Part shown: one piece after another, positions 1-6,657 of the stretch
How positions within the stretch are numbered: the stretch's first letter is position 1
Layout of the letters: each line of letters opens with the position of its first letter
Assembly (NCBI RefSeq): GCF_042648445.1
Contig: NZ_JBHRYB010000001.1
Coordinates: forward strand, 674,385 to 738,384
Length of the DNA stretch: 64,000 bases
Source of the DNA: Bacterioplanoides pacificum
Lineage (GTDB): Bacteria > Pseudomonadota > Gammaproteobacteria > Pseudomonadales > Oceanobacteraceae
Reading direction: 5' to 3'
Made by a program: the position numbers and the translations under genes
Notes under the pieces: model-generated
Database searches by the model: none
Seen by the model: only the letters and a program-made list of their open reading frames with translations
What the model was told of the DNA's origin: nothing

Positions 1-2278
1 CGAAGATGTTACGCCGGCGTTTGGCTTGTACGGCGCGCTGCTTGCGGGTGAGGGCTGGCTGGTCGTATACGATGTGGGTAATCACATCGAAGGGGTCGGG
101 TTCGTCGCCGAGTTTGCCTTTAAGGTCGTCGATCAGGTCGTCCCAGGAAACGCCCTGGGCGGTCAGTTCGTCGATAACCGCTTGTTTGCGTTCGGCTTCG
201 TTCCAGCGTTTGAGGAAATCGCTGAGGGTGGCGTAATGGCCCTGCACCGACTTGCGGGTGAAGTCGGTGAGGTTTTCGGTAATGAGTTTGCCATCGCTGT
301 CGAGATGCTGAATGCGCTGGTCGATGATGCTGAACTCGACGTCGCCAATGCGGAATTTTTTCTTCGGCTCGCGTGGCTCGTCACCGGGTTCCCAGGGGCC
401 TGTTCCGGTATCTGCGCCACTATTGCCCGATGAGGTGCCGTATTCGCCTTCCGGTTCTTTGATGCCGGTTGGCTGTTCAGTACCGTTTTCGTTTGTCGGG
501 TCGGGCGGCAGAATATCGTCGTTATCACTGGGGACGTATATCTGTTCGGGGTCGCCGTCGAATTTTTCATCGGCGAACAGTTCCGTCGCTTTCTTAAAAT
601 CGAGAATGGTAAACCACTGCTTGCCGTAGGCTTCGTCGATACGGGTGCCGCGGCCAATAATCTGTTTAAACTCGGTCATCGACTGTATGCGCTGGTCGAG
701 CACTACCAGTTTGCAGGTTTTGGCATCGACGCCGGTGGTCATCAACTTACTGGTACAGGCTATAACCGGATAGGGTTCTTCCGGATCGATAAAGTGGTCG
801 AGTTCGGCTTTGCCTTCTTTGTCGTCGCCGGTGATGCGCATAACGTACTTACGGTTTTTGGCGACCTGCTCCGGGTTCAGGTTAACCAGTAGCTGGCGCA
901 TACGCTCTGCGTGGTCGATGTTTTCGCAGAAGACGATGGTTTTCTGCATAGGGTCGGTTTTTCGCATGTATTCGGTGATGGTCTGGGCAACCAGCAGGGT
1001 ACGCTGGTCCATAACGATATTTTTATCGAAATCGCGCTGGTTGTAGATGCGGTCGTCGATCAGCTGGCCGCTTTTGTCTTTCTGCCCTTTGTTCGGACGC
1101 CAGCCCTGCAGGTCTTTATCGAAATCGACACGAATAACTTTGTAGGGGGCCAGGTAACCGTCGTCGATGCCCTGTTTCAGTGAGTAGGTGTAAACGGGTT
1201 CTCCAAAGTAGTGGATGTTGGATACTTCTTTGGTTTCTTTGGGCGTGGCGGTGAGGCCGATGTGGGTGGCGCTGTCAAAGTATTCGAGAATTGCCCGCCA
1301 TGCTGAGTCTTCTGCGGCACTGCCGCGATGGCACTCGTCGATCACAATCAGATCGAAGAAATCGGGTGAGAACTGTTTGTAGACGTTGCGTTCTTCTTCG
1401 GTGCCACTCAGGGCCTGATACAGACCGAGGTAGATTTCATAGGAGGTGTCTACCTTGTTGACCCGGTCTTTGTCTTTTTTAACGGCGAGTTCGATATCCA
1501 GCTTTTTGCCGTTGCGTTCCATACCGCCACCTCGTGGCGATAGCTTGGCCATGGCGCCAGCGAAGGGTTTGAAGTCGTTGTTCATGGTCTGGTCGACCAG
1601 AATGTTGCGGTCGGCCAGGAACAGAATGCGTTTCTTCTGTTTCGACTTCCACAAACGCCAGATTATCTGAAAAGCGGTGTAGGTTTTGCCGGTACCGGTG
1701 GCCATAACCAGCAGAATACGGTCTTGCCCTTTGGCGACGGCTTCAATGGTGCGGTTAATGGCCACCATCTGGTAATAGCGCGGCGTTCTGTCGTTGGCGG
1801 CTTCGTGATAGGGCTGGCTCATGGCGGCCTGACCATCCGGGATATCTTTCCAGCGGCAATAGGCTGCCCACAGGGTATCGGGGCCTGGTAATTCGCTCAG
1901 AGCAATTTCGGTTTCTACTTGTGGGTAGATCAGCCCGTGCGGGTCACGGAACAGGAAGCTATCGCCATTACTGCTGATGGCGAAGGGCACGTCCAGCTTT
2001 TCGGCATAATCCATCGCTTGCTGCATACCGTCACCAACGCGGTGCTTGTTGTCTTTGGCTTCGATAACGGCAATGGGCTTGGCTTTCTGGTAGCAGAGAA
2101 CATAGTCGGCCCGGCGTGGGGCCTGGCGGCTGTGCATTCGGCCACGCACGACGATACGGCCATCGCTGACAGAAAATTCTTCATAGACCTGGGTCTGGAT
2201 ATCCCAGCCAGCGCTGATAATGGCAGGTGTGATGTACTTGGTGCGGATATCCGTTTCGGTCAGGCTGCGCTTATCCAT
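1..2278 (-). CDS. hsdR: Type I restriction enzyme R subunit (5' part; 3' end outside window)
   Basis: This is the motor and nuclease subunit of a type I restriction-modification complex, which translocates DNA by ATP hydrolysis and cuts unmodified DNA. About 759 codons are visible, starting MDKRSLTETDIRTKYITPAI, and the frame is open to the window edge. An N-terminal PD-(D/E)xK nuclease is marked by D58 and E73-A-K75 (AVIEAKD). The helicase follows with Walker A MATGTGKT near residue 193, the DECH box (VIDECHRG) near 320, motif III LTATPKE, and motif VI-like QIIGRGTR. The order matches the EcoEI-type HsdR family, usually about 800 aa, so little is missing. The ATG at 2278 is the first start in frame, with a GGAG about 13 nt upstream. 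hsdM and hsdS are not in the window; they would lie to the left. The gene is GC-rich like the chromosome and lies outside the proposed island end at 2399. Confidence 0.93.
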   Translation of the reverse strand, partial: MDKRSLTETDIRTKYITPAIISAGWDIQTQVYEEFSVSDGRIVVRGRMHSRQAPRRADYVLCYQKAKPIAVIEAKDNKHRVGDGMQQAMDYAEKLDVPFAISSNGDSFLFRDPHGLIYPQVETEIALSELPGPDTLWAAYCRWKDIPDGQAAMSQPYHEAANDRTPRYYQMVAINRTIEAVAKGQDRILLVMATGTGKTYTAFQIIWRLWKSKQKKRILFLADRNILVDQTMNNDFKPFAGAMAKLSPRGGGMERNGKKLDIELAVKKDKDRVNKVDTSYEIYLGLYQALSGTEEERNVYKQFSPDFFDLIVIDECHRGSAAEDSAWRAILEYFDSATHIGLTATPKETKEVSNIHYFGEPVYTYSLKQGIDDGYLAPYKVIRVDFDKDLQGWRPNKGQKDKSGQLIDDRIYNQRDFDKNIVMDQRTLLVAQTITEYMRKTDPMQKTIVFCENIDHAERMRQLLVNLNPEQVAKNRKYVMRITGDDKEGKAELDHFIDPEEPYPVIACTSKLMTTGVDAKTCKLVVLDQRIQSMTEFKQIIGRGTRIDEAYGKQWFTILDFKKATELFADEKFDGDPEQIYVPSDNDDILPPDPTNENGTEQPTGIKEPEGEYGTSSGNSGADTGTGPWEPGDEPREPKKKFRIGDVEFSIIDQRIQHLDSDGKLITENLTDFTRKSVQGHYATLSDFLKRWNEAERKQAVIDELTAQGVSWDDLIDDLKGKLGDEPDPFDVITHIVYDQPALTRKQRAVQAKRRRNIF

Positions 2279-2398
2279 GCTGATGGGGTCAACTCCGGTC
2301 GCTGAGAATTTAGTTAGCAGGAGTGTACTGGAGTTTGCCGGTGCGCTGAAGCCTCTGGGCGGGTTGCGCCAGGGGGTGTAAGAATTTTTGACAGGTGG

Positions 2399-2410
2399 CT
2401 GGCCTCCCCA
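2399..2410. other. Candidate distal attachment site of the P4-like island
   Basis: CTGGCCTCCCCA here is identical, in the same orientation, to 24876-24887, which covers the 3' end of the tRNA-Arg(CCT) gene. P4-family integrases commonly recombine at tRNA 3' ends and leave a direct copy at the far side of the island. The match is only 12 bp, shorter than usual, so it could be chance. Its place just beyond the last island gene and just upstream of hsdR is what makes it credible. Confidence 0.4.
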
Positions 2411-2412
2411 AC

Positions 2413-2451
2413 GGCACCGTATGCGTTCTGTTCGCCAGAACGGGCGGTGCC
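2413..2451. other. Two-part GC-rich hairpin at the island end
   Basis: GGCACCG at 2413-2419 pairs with CGGTGCC at 2445-2451. Inside it GTTCTG pairs with CAGAAC around the loop TTCGC. There is no T tract, so it is not a typical terminator. It sits between the candidate attachment site and the iteron-like repeats and may be part of an att or origin structure, or stop readthrough between the two flanking genes. Confidence 0.45.
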
Positions 2452-2472
2452 CCTTGGTAATCTATAAAGGAG

Positions 2473-2604
2473 TACGCATAGCGGGTAATGCGAGAGTAAA
2501 AAGCCGCCGGACTGGTACGCATAGCGGGTAGTTCAGCATCTTGCTGGTGGAGTGGCCGGTTGTATTGGCCCACATAGCGGGTAGTTTGGTACGCATAGCG
2601 GGCA
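2473..2604 (+). repeat. Four direct iteron-like repeats TACGCATAGCGGGTA
   Basis: The core ATAGCGGGTA starts at 2478, 2521, 2574 and 2595 (the last ends GGCA). The first two and the last have the full upstream TACGC; the third has CCCAC. Start-to-start distances are 43, 53 and 21 bp, close to 4, 5 and 2 helical turns, so all copies face the same side of the helix. They lie directly after the 3' end of a winged-helix-like gene (2614-3027). This suggests a protein-binding array such as replication iterons or an operator; the binding protein is inferred. Confidence 0.7.
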
Positions 2605-2613
2605 GCGAATTTT

Positions 2614-3027
2614 TTAGTGTTGGTCTGGTTCTCGGTAAAAACGATACAGTCCACTGGGGGCCTGCGTTTCTTTTACGTCCAGTTTTCCTTTGCATTCATC
2701 AATGGCTCGCCATGTTACGGCATACAGTGAACAGCGGTTTTTACCGCCCTGGCGGGTTTGCTCAATCATGCCGACTTCCTGCAGTTTCTTCAGCGAGCTG
2801 TTCAGGGTTCCTTTTGAGTTCCAACCTTTGTGCTGCAGCTGTGACCAGACGGCATTCAGGTCGCCGTTGTTAAAGCCGGTGAACTGCACGGCAATATCAA
2901 TCAGGAGTTTTACATCCCAGCCATCCAATGCGCGATATGCCTCACTGCCGAGTACGCTGTGGGGAATATTCAGAAAGGGCGCATTGCCTTTGCGCCCGTT
3001 GGCTTTCGCTCTGCGGTCTTTTGCCAT
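2614..3027 (-). CDS. Small winged-helix-like protein of the P4-like island
   Basis: The product is 137 aa with a very basic N-terminus (MAKDRRAKANGRKGNAPFL). Residues 60-110 read like a winged helix: KGTLNSSLKKLQEVGMIEQT resembles a recognition helix and wing, followed by a basic strand. I do not recognise a named family. The neighbours are island regulators (HTH and AlpA types), and four phased repeats lie immediately downstream, so DNA binding at those repeats is a reasonable inference for replication or regulation. The start at 3027 is preceded by AGG about 10 nt upstream. The gene ends 10 bp before the last repeat. Confidence 0.7.
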   Translation of the reverse strand: MAKDRRAKANGRKGNAPFLNIPHSVLGSEAYRALDGWDVKLLIDIAVQFTGFNNGDLNAVWSQLQHKGWNSKGTLNSSLKKLQEVGMIEQTRQGGKNRCSLYAVTWRAIDECKGKLDVKETQAPSGLYRFYREPDQH

Positions 3028-3106
3028 GGTTGGCAGCCTGACGGGTGAGGGTGGAAAACAGGCTGCGGGTTGTTTGCCGGCAGCCGGAAGGTCAGTTCCA
3101 TGACGG

Positions 3107-3406
3107 TTAATGCGGCAGTAAAAAATTCGGGTCGTTGGCGGCCTTCATCAGAAACTCCACGTTTTCGCGCATTCGTGGCGTCAGCGTGTTCAGCACTGTG
3201 CTCTGGTCGATCACATGGTAGCGGGCATGAGTGCCTCCCACGTGGGGTTCATCCACGGTTTTTATGGCTGCGCCCGCGTTGCGCAGTTCATGTATGACGG
3301 TGGACAGACGAGCGTGCTGGTAGTTGTTGATGGCCTGCCAGCTGGAAATATGCCCCGCCGCCAGCAGATGGGCGATTACGTATTCTTTTTTGCTGAATGA
3401 CTTCAT
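3107..3406 (-). CDS. Small helix-turn-helix protein (HTH_39-like)
   Basis: This 99-aa protein starts MKSFSKKEYVIAHLLAAGHI. Residues 15-50 (GHISSWQAINNYQHARLSTVIHELRNAGA in outline) match the HTH_39 pattern, in which a loop-ISxxxA-helix is followed by an xxRLxxxIxxLRxxG helix. Such proteins are common beside AlpA genes in prophage-like islands. The ATG overlaps the AlpA stop codon (ATGA, 4 bp), so the two are translationally coupled. The role in excision or regulation is inferred from context. Confidence 0.7.
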   Translation of the reverse strand: MKSFSKKEYVIAHLLAAGHISSWQAINNYQHARLSTVIHELRNAGAAIKTVDEPHVGGTHARYHVIDQSTVLNTLTPRMRENVEFLMKAANDPNFLLPH

Positions 3407-3627
3407 GCTGCACCTCCCTGCCTACGGGAAGCGTTGATGCGGCTTTCGATCCAATCATTGATTTCGCTTTCAACCCAGGCAGACGCTCGGGCCCCGAGTT
3501 TTACGGATGCAGGGAAGGTACCTTCCTGAATCATGGCGTGGGCCTGAGAACGGCAGATGCCGACGCGGGGCTGGACGTCTTTCCAGCGCAACAGGCGTGA
3601 TTGTTGAGTATGGCTGATATTGGTCAT
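3403..3627 (-). CDS. AlpA-family phage-type transcriptional regulator
   Basis: This 74-aa protein has the AlpA/excisionase-like fold. RLLRWKDVQPRVGICRSQAH is the helix-turn-helix, followed by a short wing with FPASVKLGARASAWVESEIN and the closing helix. AlpA proteins activate integrase transcription or act as excision factors in P4-like elements. I chose the start at 3627 because AGGAGG lies 7 nt upstream; an in-frame start at 3660 would read through that ribosome binding site. The gene overlaps the next one by 4 bp and lies in the same direction as the integrase. Confidence 0.88.
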   Translation of the reverse strand: MTNISHTQQSRLLRWKDVQPRVGICRSQAHAMIQEGTFPASVKLGARASAWVESEINDWIESRINASRRQGGAA

Positions 3628-3684
3628 TGGTTGCCTCCTGTGGGCGTTGTTGGTGACCAAAACAGCTTCATCTGTGAGTTGGTA

Positions 3685-4209
3685 TTAATGTAGGGGAATA
3701 AAAATTTCCTTTTTCCCGTTGCTTTTTTGTACGACCCAGCGTTCGTAGTAACGCCTTACTGTATCGGGGAATTTATTGAGTGATTTTGCTACTACTTCGT
3801 AAGCTTTGGATTTGTTTGTCGTATTCTTTAGTTCAAACTTTACCATGCCAATAATTTGCAAAATTTTTTGCTCCGTCATGGAGTTAGGTCTGCCGGATAT
3901 TTTTTGTTCCATACCAAGACTCTGCAAAGCCAGATTCTCTGAAAAGGCTTCACTAAATAGGCGCTCTAGCAGCTCGCCAAATAGGCCAATGTTTCCAGTA
4001 GTAAGCTTGTCTTTAAGGAAAGCGACGAAGCAGTACCAATCGAAAGGTGTCAGACGGGTGGTGTCTAGCGTGGAATTAATTTGACAATATTTCTCGTAAG
4101 CAGCATCTATCATCGTTGCTGCGTCATCATAGTCATCCCAATAGAATCCAATGATGTATAGCAGTTTCTTTGTATGGCCTTCAGGCGGCAATGATTTCCA
4201 GTCCAGCAT
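3685..4209 (-). CDS. Uncharacterised 174-aa island protein
   Basis: No family is recognised. The sequence starts MLDWKSLPPEGHTKKLLYII and is rich in aromatic residues in its first half. The C-terminal third (roughly 110-165) contains SMTEQKILQIIGMVKF and KFPDTVRRYYERWVVQ, which look like helices of a DNA-binding or resolvase-type domain. It lies between the integrase and alpA, in the same direction, and is clearly more AT-rich than the flanking genes, which suggests a separate acquisition. The ATG at 4209 is 24 bp from the integrase stop codon. Confidence 0.6.
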   Translation of the reverse strand: MLDWKSLPPEGHTKKLLYIIGFYWDDYDDAATMIDAAYEKYCQINSTLDTTRLTPFDWYCFVAFLKDKLTTGNIGLFGELLERLFSEAFSENLALQSLGMEQKISGRPNSMTEQKILQIIGMVKFELKNTTNKSKAYEVVAKSLNKFPDTVRRYYERWVVQKSNGKKEIFIPLH

Positions 4210-4233
4210 TCTCAGAGTCCATTCATGTTGCTG

Positions 4234-5397
4234 TTATAGATTATCCGCCCACCACTGAAGCATTTCCGTTCGTTCTTCCAGATAGTCCGCCCGGTTGTAG
4301 GCTTTACGTATCTGATTGCGCTCTTCGTGGGCCAGTTGTTTTTCGATCACATCCGGCCTGAATCCGGCTTCATTCAATACGGTTGAAGCGGTGGAGCGTA
4401 ATCCGTGAGTGGTGGTGTGCTCTTTGAAGCCTGTGCGTTTAAGCAGCACCAAAAAGGCATTTTCAGACAAAGGCTTCTCAATGGTATTGGGGCTTCGCAA
4501 AAGCCATTCAGTGTGGCCCGTGTGTTGTTTAAGCTCTGTCAGTACATCAATGGCTTGACGGCTTAAGGGTATCAGGTGGTCTGTCTTCATTTTCATACGC
4601 TCTGCCGGAATTAGCCAAAGCTGCTTTTCAAAGTCGATTTCACTCCAGCGACCAAAGCGTACTTCACCGGTTCGGGTCATGGTCAGTATTAGCAGCTTAA
4701 GTCCTAGCTTTACTACCGGGTGGCCTCCGTATGCGTCGATACTGGTCAAGAAACTCCCCATCATTGCGAATGGTAAGGCACGCTGATGGTTGACGGCTGG
4801 TACGGCTTTTAGCGCTGGAGTGATACCTGTTACCGGGTTGTTTTCGACGAGTCCTTCAGCAATGGCAAATGCAAAGATACCTTGAAGGTAATTTTTTACT
4901 TTGCGGGTGGTTTCACCAATGCCTTCGTTTTCCATTAAGCGCAGTACAGTCAATACGTCGGCGCTGGTAATCTGGTGAATGGGTTTGTCGCTAAGGTAGG
5001 GCATTAAGCGCCGGTCAATCATCTGGCGAACTTTGAGCGCGTAGCGCGGTGTCCATCTGGGGGTATTGAGTTCGTGCCAGCGGTAAGCCAACACCCCAAA
5101 AAGATTCTGAGCCTGAATACGTTGTAGGCGCTTGGCTTCCATGCGTTCGTCGGTGGGATCAATGCCTTTGCGAATCTTAGATTTGGCAATGTCGCGTTCT
5201 TGTCTGGCTTCCTTTAACGAATAATCGGGGTATTGGCCGATGGTATAGGCTTTCTCCTTGCCATCTAGGCGGTATTTTACCCGCCACGATTTGATCCCTG
5301 TTTTGCTAACCATCAAATACAAGCCGCCAGCATCAGATAGCTTATATCCCTTATCCTTGGGCTTTGCGGCTTTGATAGCGGCAACGGTCAATGACAT
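4234..5397 (-). CDS. P4-family tyrosine site-specific integrase
   Basis: A 387-aa integrase that inserts and excises an island at a tRNA attachment site. It has the N-terminal arm-binding DUF4102-type domain (residues 1-90, SLTVAAIKAAKPKDKGYKLS), a core-binding domain (about 100-190) and the catalytic domain. Catalytic residues are visible in order: R in TMTRTGEVRFG, K in MKMKTDHL, H-x-x-R in TTHGLRSTAS, H in QLAHEERN, and the nucleophile Y in KAYNRADY. The start at 5397 has GGAG about 9 nt upstream; an earlier in-frame ATG at 5454 would include the operator-like repeats. It runs in the same direction as tRNA-Arg. Without the 19.3-kb Tn7-like insertion it would start about 180 bp from the tRNA 3' end, the usual arrangement. 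Confidence 0.95.
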   Translation of the reverse strand: MSLTVAAIKAAKPKDKGYKLSDAGGLYLMVSKTGIKSWRVKYRLDGKEKAYTIGQYPDYSLKEARQERDIAKSKIRKGIDPTDERMEAKRLQRIQAQNLFGVLAYRWHELNTPRWTPRYALKVRQMIDRRLMPYLSDKPIHQITSADVLTVLRLMENEGIGETTRKVKNYLQGIFAFAIAEGLVENNPVTGITPALKAVPAVNHQRALPFAMMGSFLTSIDAYGGHPVVKLGLKLLILTMTRTGEVRFGRWSEIDFEKQLWLIPAERMKMKTDHLIPLSRQAIDVLTELKQHTGHTEWLLRSPNTIEKPLSENAFLVLLKRTGFKEHTTTHGLRSTASTVLNEAGFRPDVIEKQLAHEERNQIRKAYNRADYLEERTEMLQWWADNL

Positions 5398-5413
5398 TGG
5401 TTGTTCTCCTTGT

Positions 5414-5460
5414 GGGGGTATTGGAGCTACCCGAACACGATACCCCCTGTGCAATACCCC
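5414..5460. promoter_or_regulatory. GGGGTAT repeats upstream of the integrase
   Basis: GGGGTATTG at 5415-5423 and its exact inverse CAATACCCC at 5452-5460 form a 9-bp inverted repeat. A third copy in the inverse orientation, ATACCCCC, lies at about 5439-5446. The cluster begins 17 bp upstream of the integrase start codon. Arm-type integrase sites or an AlpA/integrase operator are the likely roles; this is inference. Confidence 0.5.
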
Positions 5461-5555
5461 TAACTAGGAGCGGTTGTCCATAGACGTTGCTGGTCGCCTG
5501 AGAATATGAATGTCAGTATTAATGCGGCTTTGGGGGTGGTTTAGAGGTTGTTTCA

Positions 5556-5600
5556 TGTGCGGTAAAGCAGGAAGTGAGCAAATTTCTAGATAACTTGAGC
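5556..5600 (-). repeat. Left end of the Tn7-like transposon
   Basis: Read inwards-to-tip on the minus strand, this holds GCTCAAGTTATCTAGAAA (5600-5583), then a second, weaker site beginning GCTCA 21 bp further out, then the tip GCTTTACCGCACA. The arrangement and spacing equal those of the right end. I could not identify further TnsB-like sites between 5601 and 5690, so this end is the shorter one. Confidence 0.85.
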
Positions 5601-5687
5601 TGATTGTTCCGTATATAGAAGTAATGGTTGTTAATGAACCTCTATTGGATCTAACAATAAGAGTCAATAATGGCGCCTCAGCTTTTC

Positions 5688-6161
5688 CTAACCAGTGAAC
5701 TCTAATCTGTATGTAAAGCTATATGGCCTCGACAGATTACTCAGTAGACAACCGGCTATGCCTCCTCCTAGAAGAAAAAGAAGCCAATTACCGCTTTTAG
5801 TATAGCTACCAGCTACTCCTCCTAATATCGCACCAATTAAAGTAGCTTGCAGCTGAGGACTATACTTCCTACCCTGAATTAGCATATATGCAATATGTTC
5901 ACAGTTATTACCGACTACTTCGTACCGATGATCATTGTTCAAGATACGCTCCAACCTCTTGGTCAATAATGAGTGATCATCTACATGGCTACGAATTACC
6001 TTGACTGGTTTCCCTTCGGAATACTGATCAACAGAGATTAGTTCAACATTGTTCTGAGGGCTGTTATGCAAAACTTGCCCATTGCCCAGGTAAACCCCTG
6101 CATGCTGAATAATGCCTTTGCTTCTATATAGCAAATCACCGGATTTCAGATTATTATTCAT
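5688..6161 (-). CDS. LRAT/NlpC-P60-like protein with C-terminal membrane segments
   Basis: This 157-aa protein has a permuted papain-like (LRAT-type) fold signature: KSGDLLYRSKGIIQHAGVYL places the catalytic His (about residue 20, HAGVY), and EVVGNNCEHIAYML near 85 supplies the NCEH cysteine motif typical of LRAT domains. LRAT-type enzymes are thiol acyltransferases or hydrolases acting on lipids. The C-terminal 55 residues hold two Gly-rich hydrophobic stretches (LIGAILGGVAG and LLFLLGGGIAGCLL), so the protein probably sits in a membrane. It is divergent from an XRE regulator (6260) that also ends in a Gly-rich hydrophobic tail. A toxin or abortive effector is possible but is inference. It is the outermost cargo gene at the left end. 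Confidence 0.75.
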   Translation of the reverse strand: MNNNLKSGDLLYRSKGIIQHAGVYLGNGQVLHNSPQNNVELISVDQYSEGKPVKVIRSHVDDHSLLTKRLERILNNDHRYEVVGNNCEHIAYMLIQGRKYSPQLQATLIGAILGGVAGSYTKSGNWLLFLLGGGIAGCLLSNLSRPYSFTYRLEFTG

Positions 6162-6178
6162 TTACAAACTTCCTATTC

Positions 6179-6214
6179 ATTTACGTTTTACGCAAATATA
6201 CATTAAACGTAAAT
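6179..6214. promoter_or_regulatory. Inverted repeat operator between divergent genes
   Basis: ATTTACGTTT at 6179-6188 and AAACGTAAAT at 6205-6214 form a perfect 10-bp inverted repeat in the 98-bp divergent promoter region. This is a likely binding site for the XRE protein encoded at 6260, which would repress both directions. Confidence 0.55.
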
Positions 6215-6259
6215 AGTTGCAAACTTGCTTTGTCCTAAATAGTATAAATTTGGTGATTT

Positions 6260-6640
6260 ATGAATGCTGAACAAACGTCCTATTCTGCTGTTTTGGGTGT
6301 TGTCTTGAGCAACCTCCGTAAAGAGCGCCGTATTGAACAAGGCGAAATGGCGGCAAGAATGGGGCTTTCTCAAGCAAGCTATAGTCGTCTTGAAAGTGGA
6401 AAATCAGCTTTTTCTATCGATCAGATGTATCAGGCTGCCTCTGCACTAGGAATAGATGAGAGTGAAATTACAACTCGTCTAAATTCCACAGTTATCCAGC
6501 TAAATGCCAATGGAGTACGCGTCGTCCCTCAGTTAAGGGGAAACACCACACAAGCGAAACAGGAAAGCTCTGATGTCGGAAATTTTATCGCTGGAGCAGC
6601 GTTAGGTGGATTACTAATTGGACTACTGAGCCGGAAATAA
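6260..6640 (+). CDS. XRE-family regulator with hydrophobic C-terminal tail
   Basis: This 126-aa protein has an HTH_3 domain at about residues 12-70 (LSNLRKERRIEQGEMAARMG, SQASYSRLESGKSAFS). The C-terminal 20 residues, GNFIAGAALGGLLIGLLSRK, form a Gly-zipper-like hydrophobic segment ending in basic residues, which is unusual for a cytoplasmic repressor. The divergent LRAT-like protein also has Gly-rich hydrophobic helices at its C-terminus, so the two might meet at the membrane. It probably autoregulates through the inverted repeat at 6179-6214. The gene ends 17 bp before the Avs3a-like gene and could share its transcript. Confidence 0.82.
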   Translation: MNAEQTSYSAVLGVVLSNLRKERRIEQGEMAARMGLSQASYSRLESGKSAFSIDQMYQAASALGIDESEITTRLNSTVIQLNANGVRVVPQLRGNTTQAKQESSDVGNFIAGAALGGLLIGLLSRK

Positions 6641-6657
6641 CACAGACAGGATGTCAA

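Noticed and set aside
1..2300. Several plus-strand frames of 70-135 codons across the first 2.3 kb
   Set aside because: They are opposite-strand shadows of the hsdR frame, which has clear nuclease and helicase motifs and is open to the window edge.
2310..2654. 114-codon minus frame covering the iteron-like repeats
   Set aside because: It only translates the repeats and a hairpin (recurring PAMRT-type peptides), has no ribosome binding site and overlaps the 137-aa gene.
5464..5667. 67-codon minus frame spanning the transposon left tip
   Set aside because: It crosses the mapped element end and has no homology I recognise or ribosome binding site.
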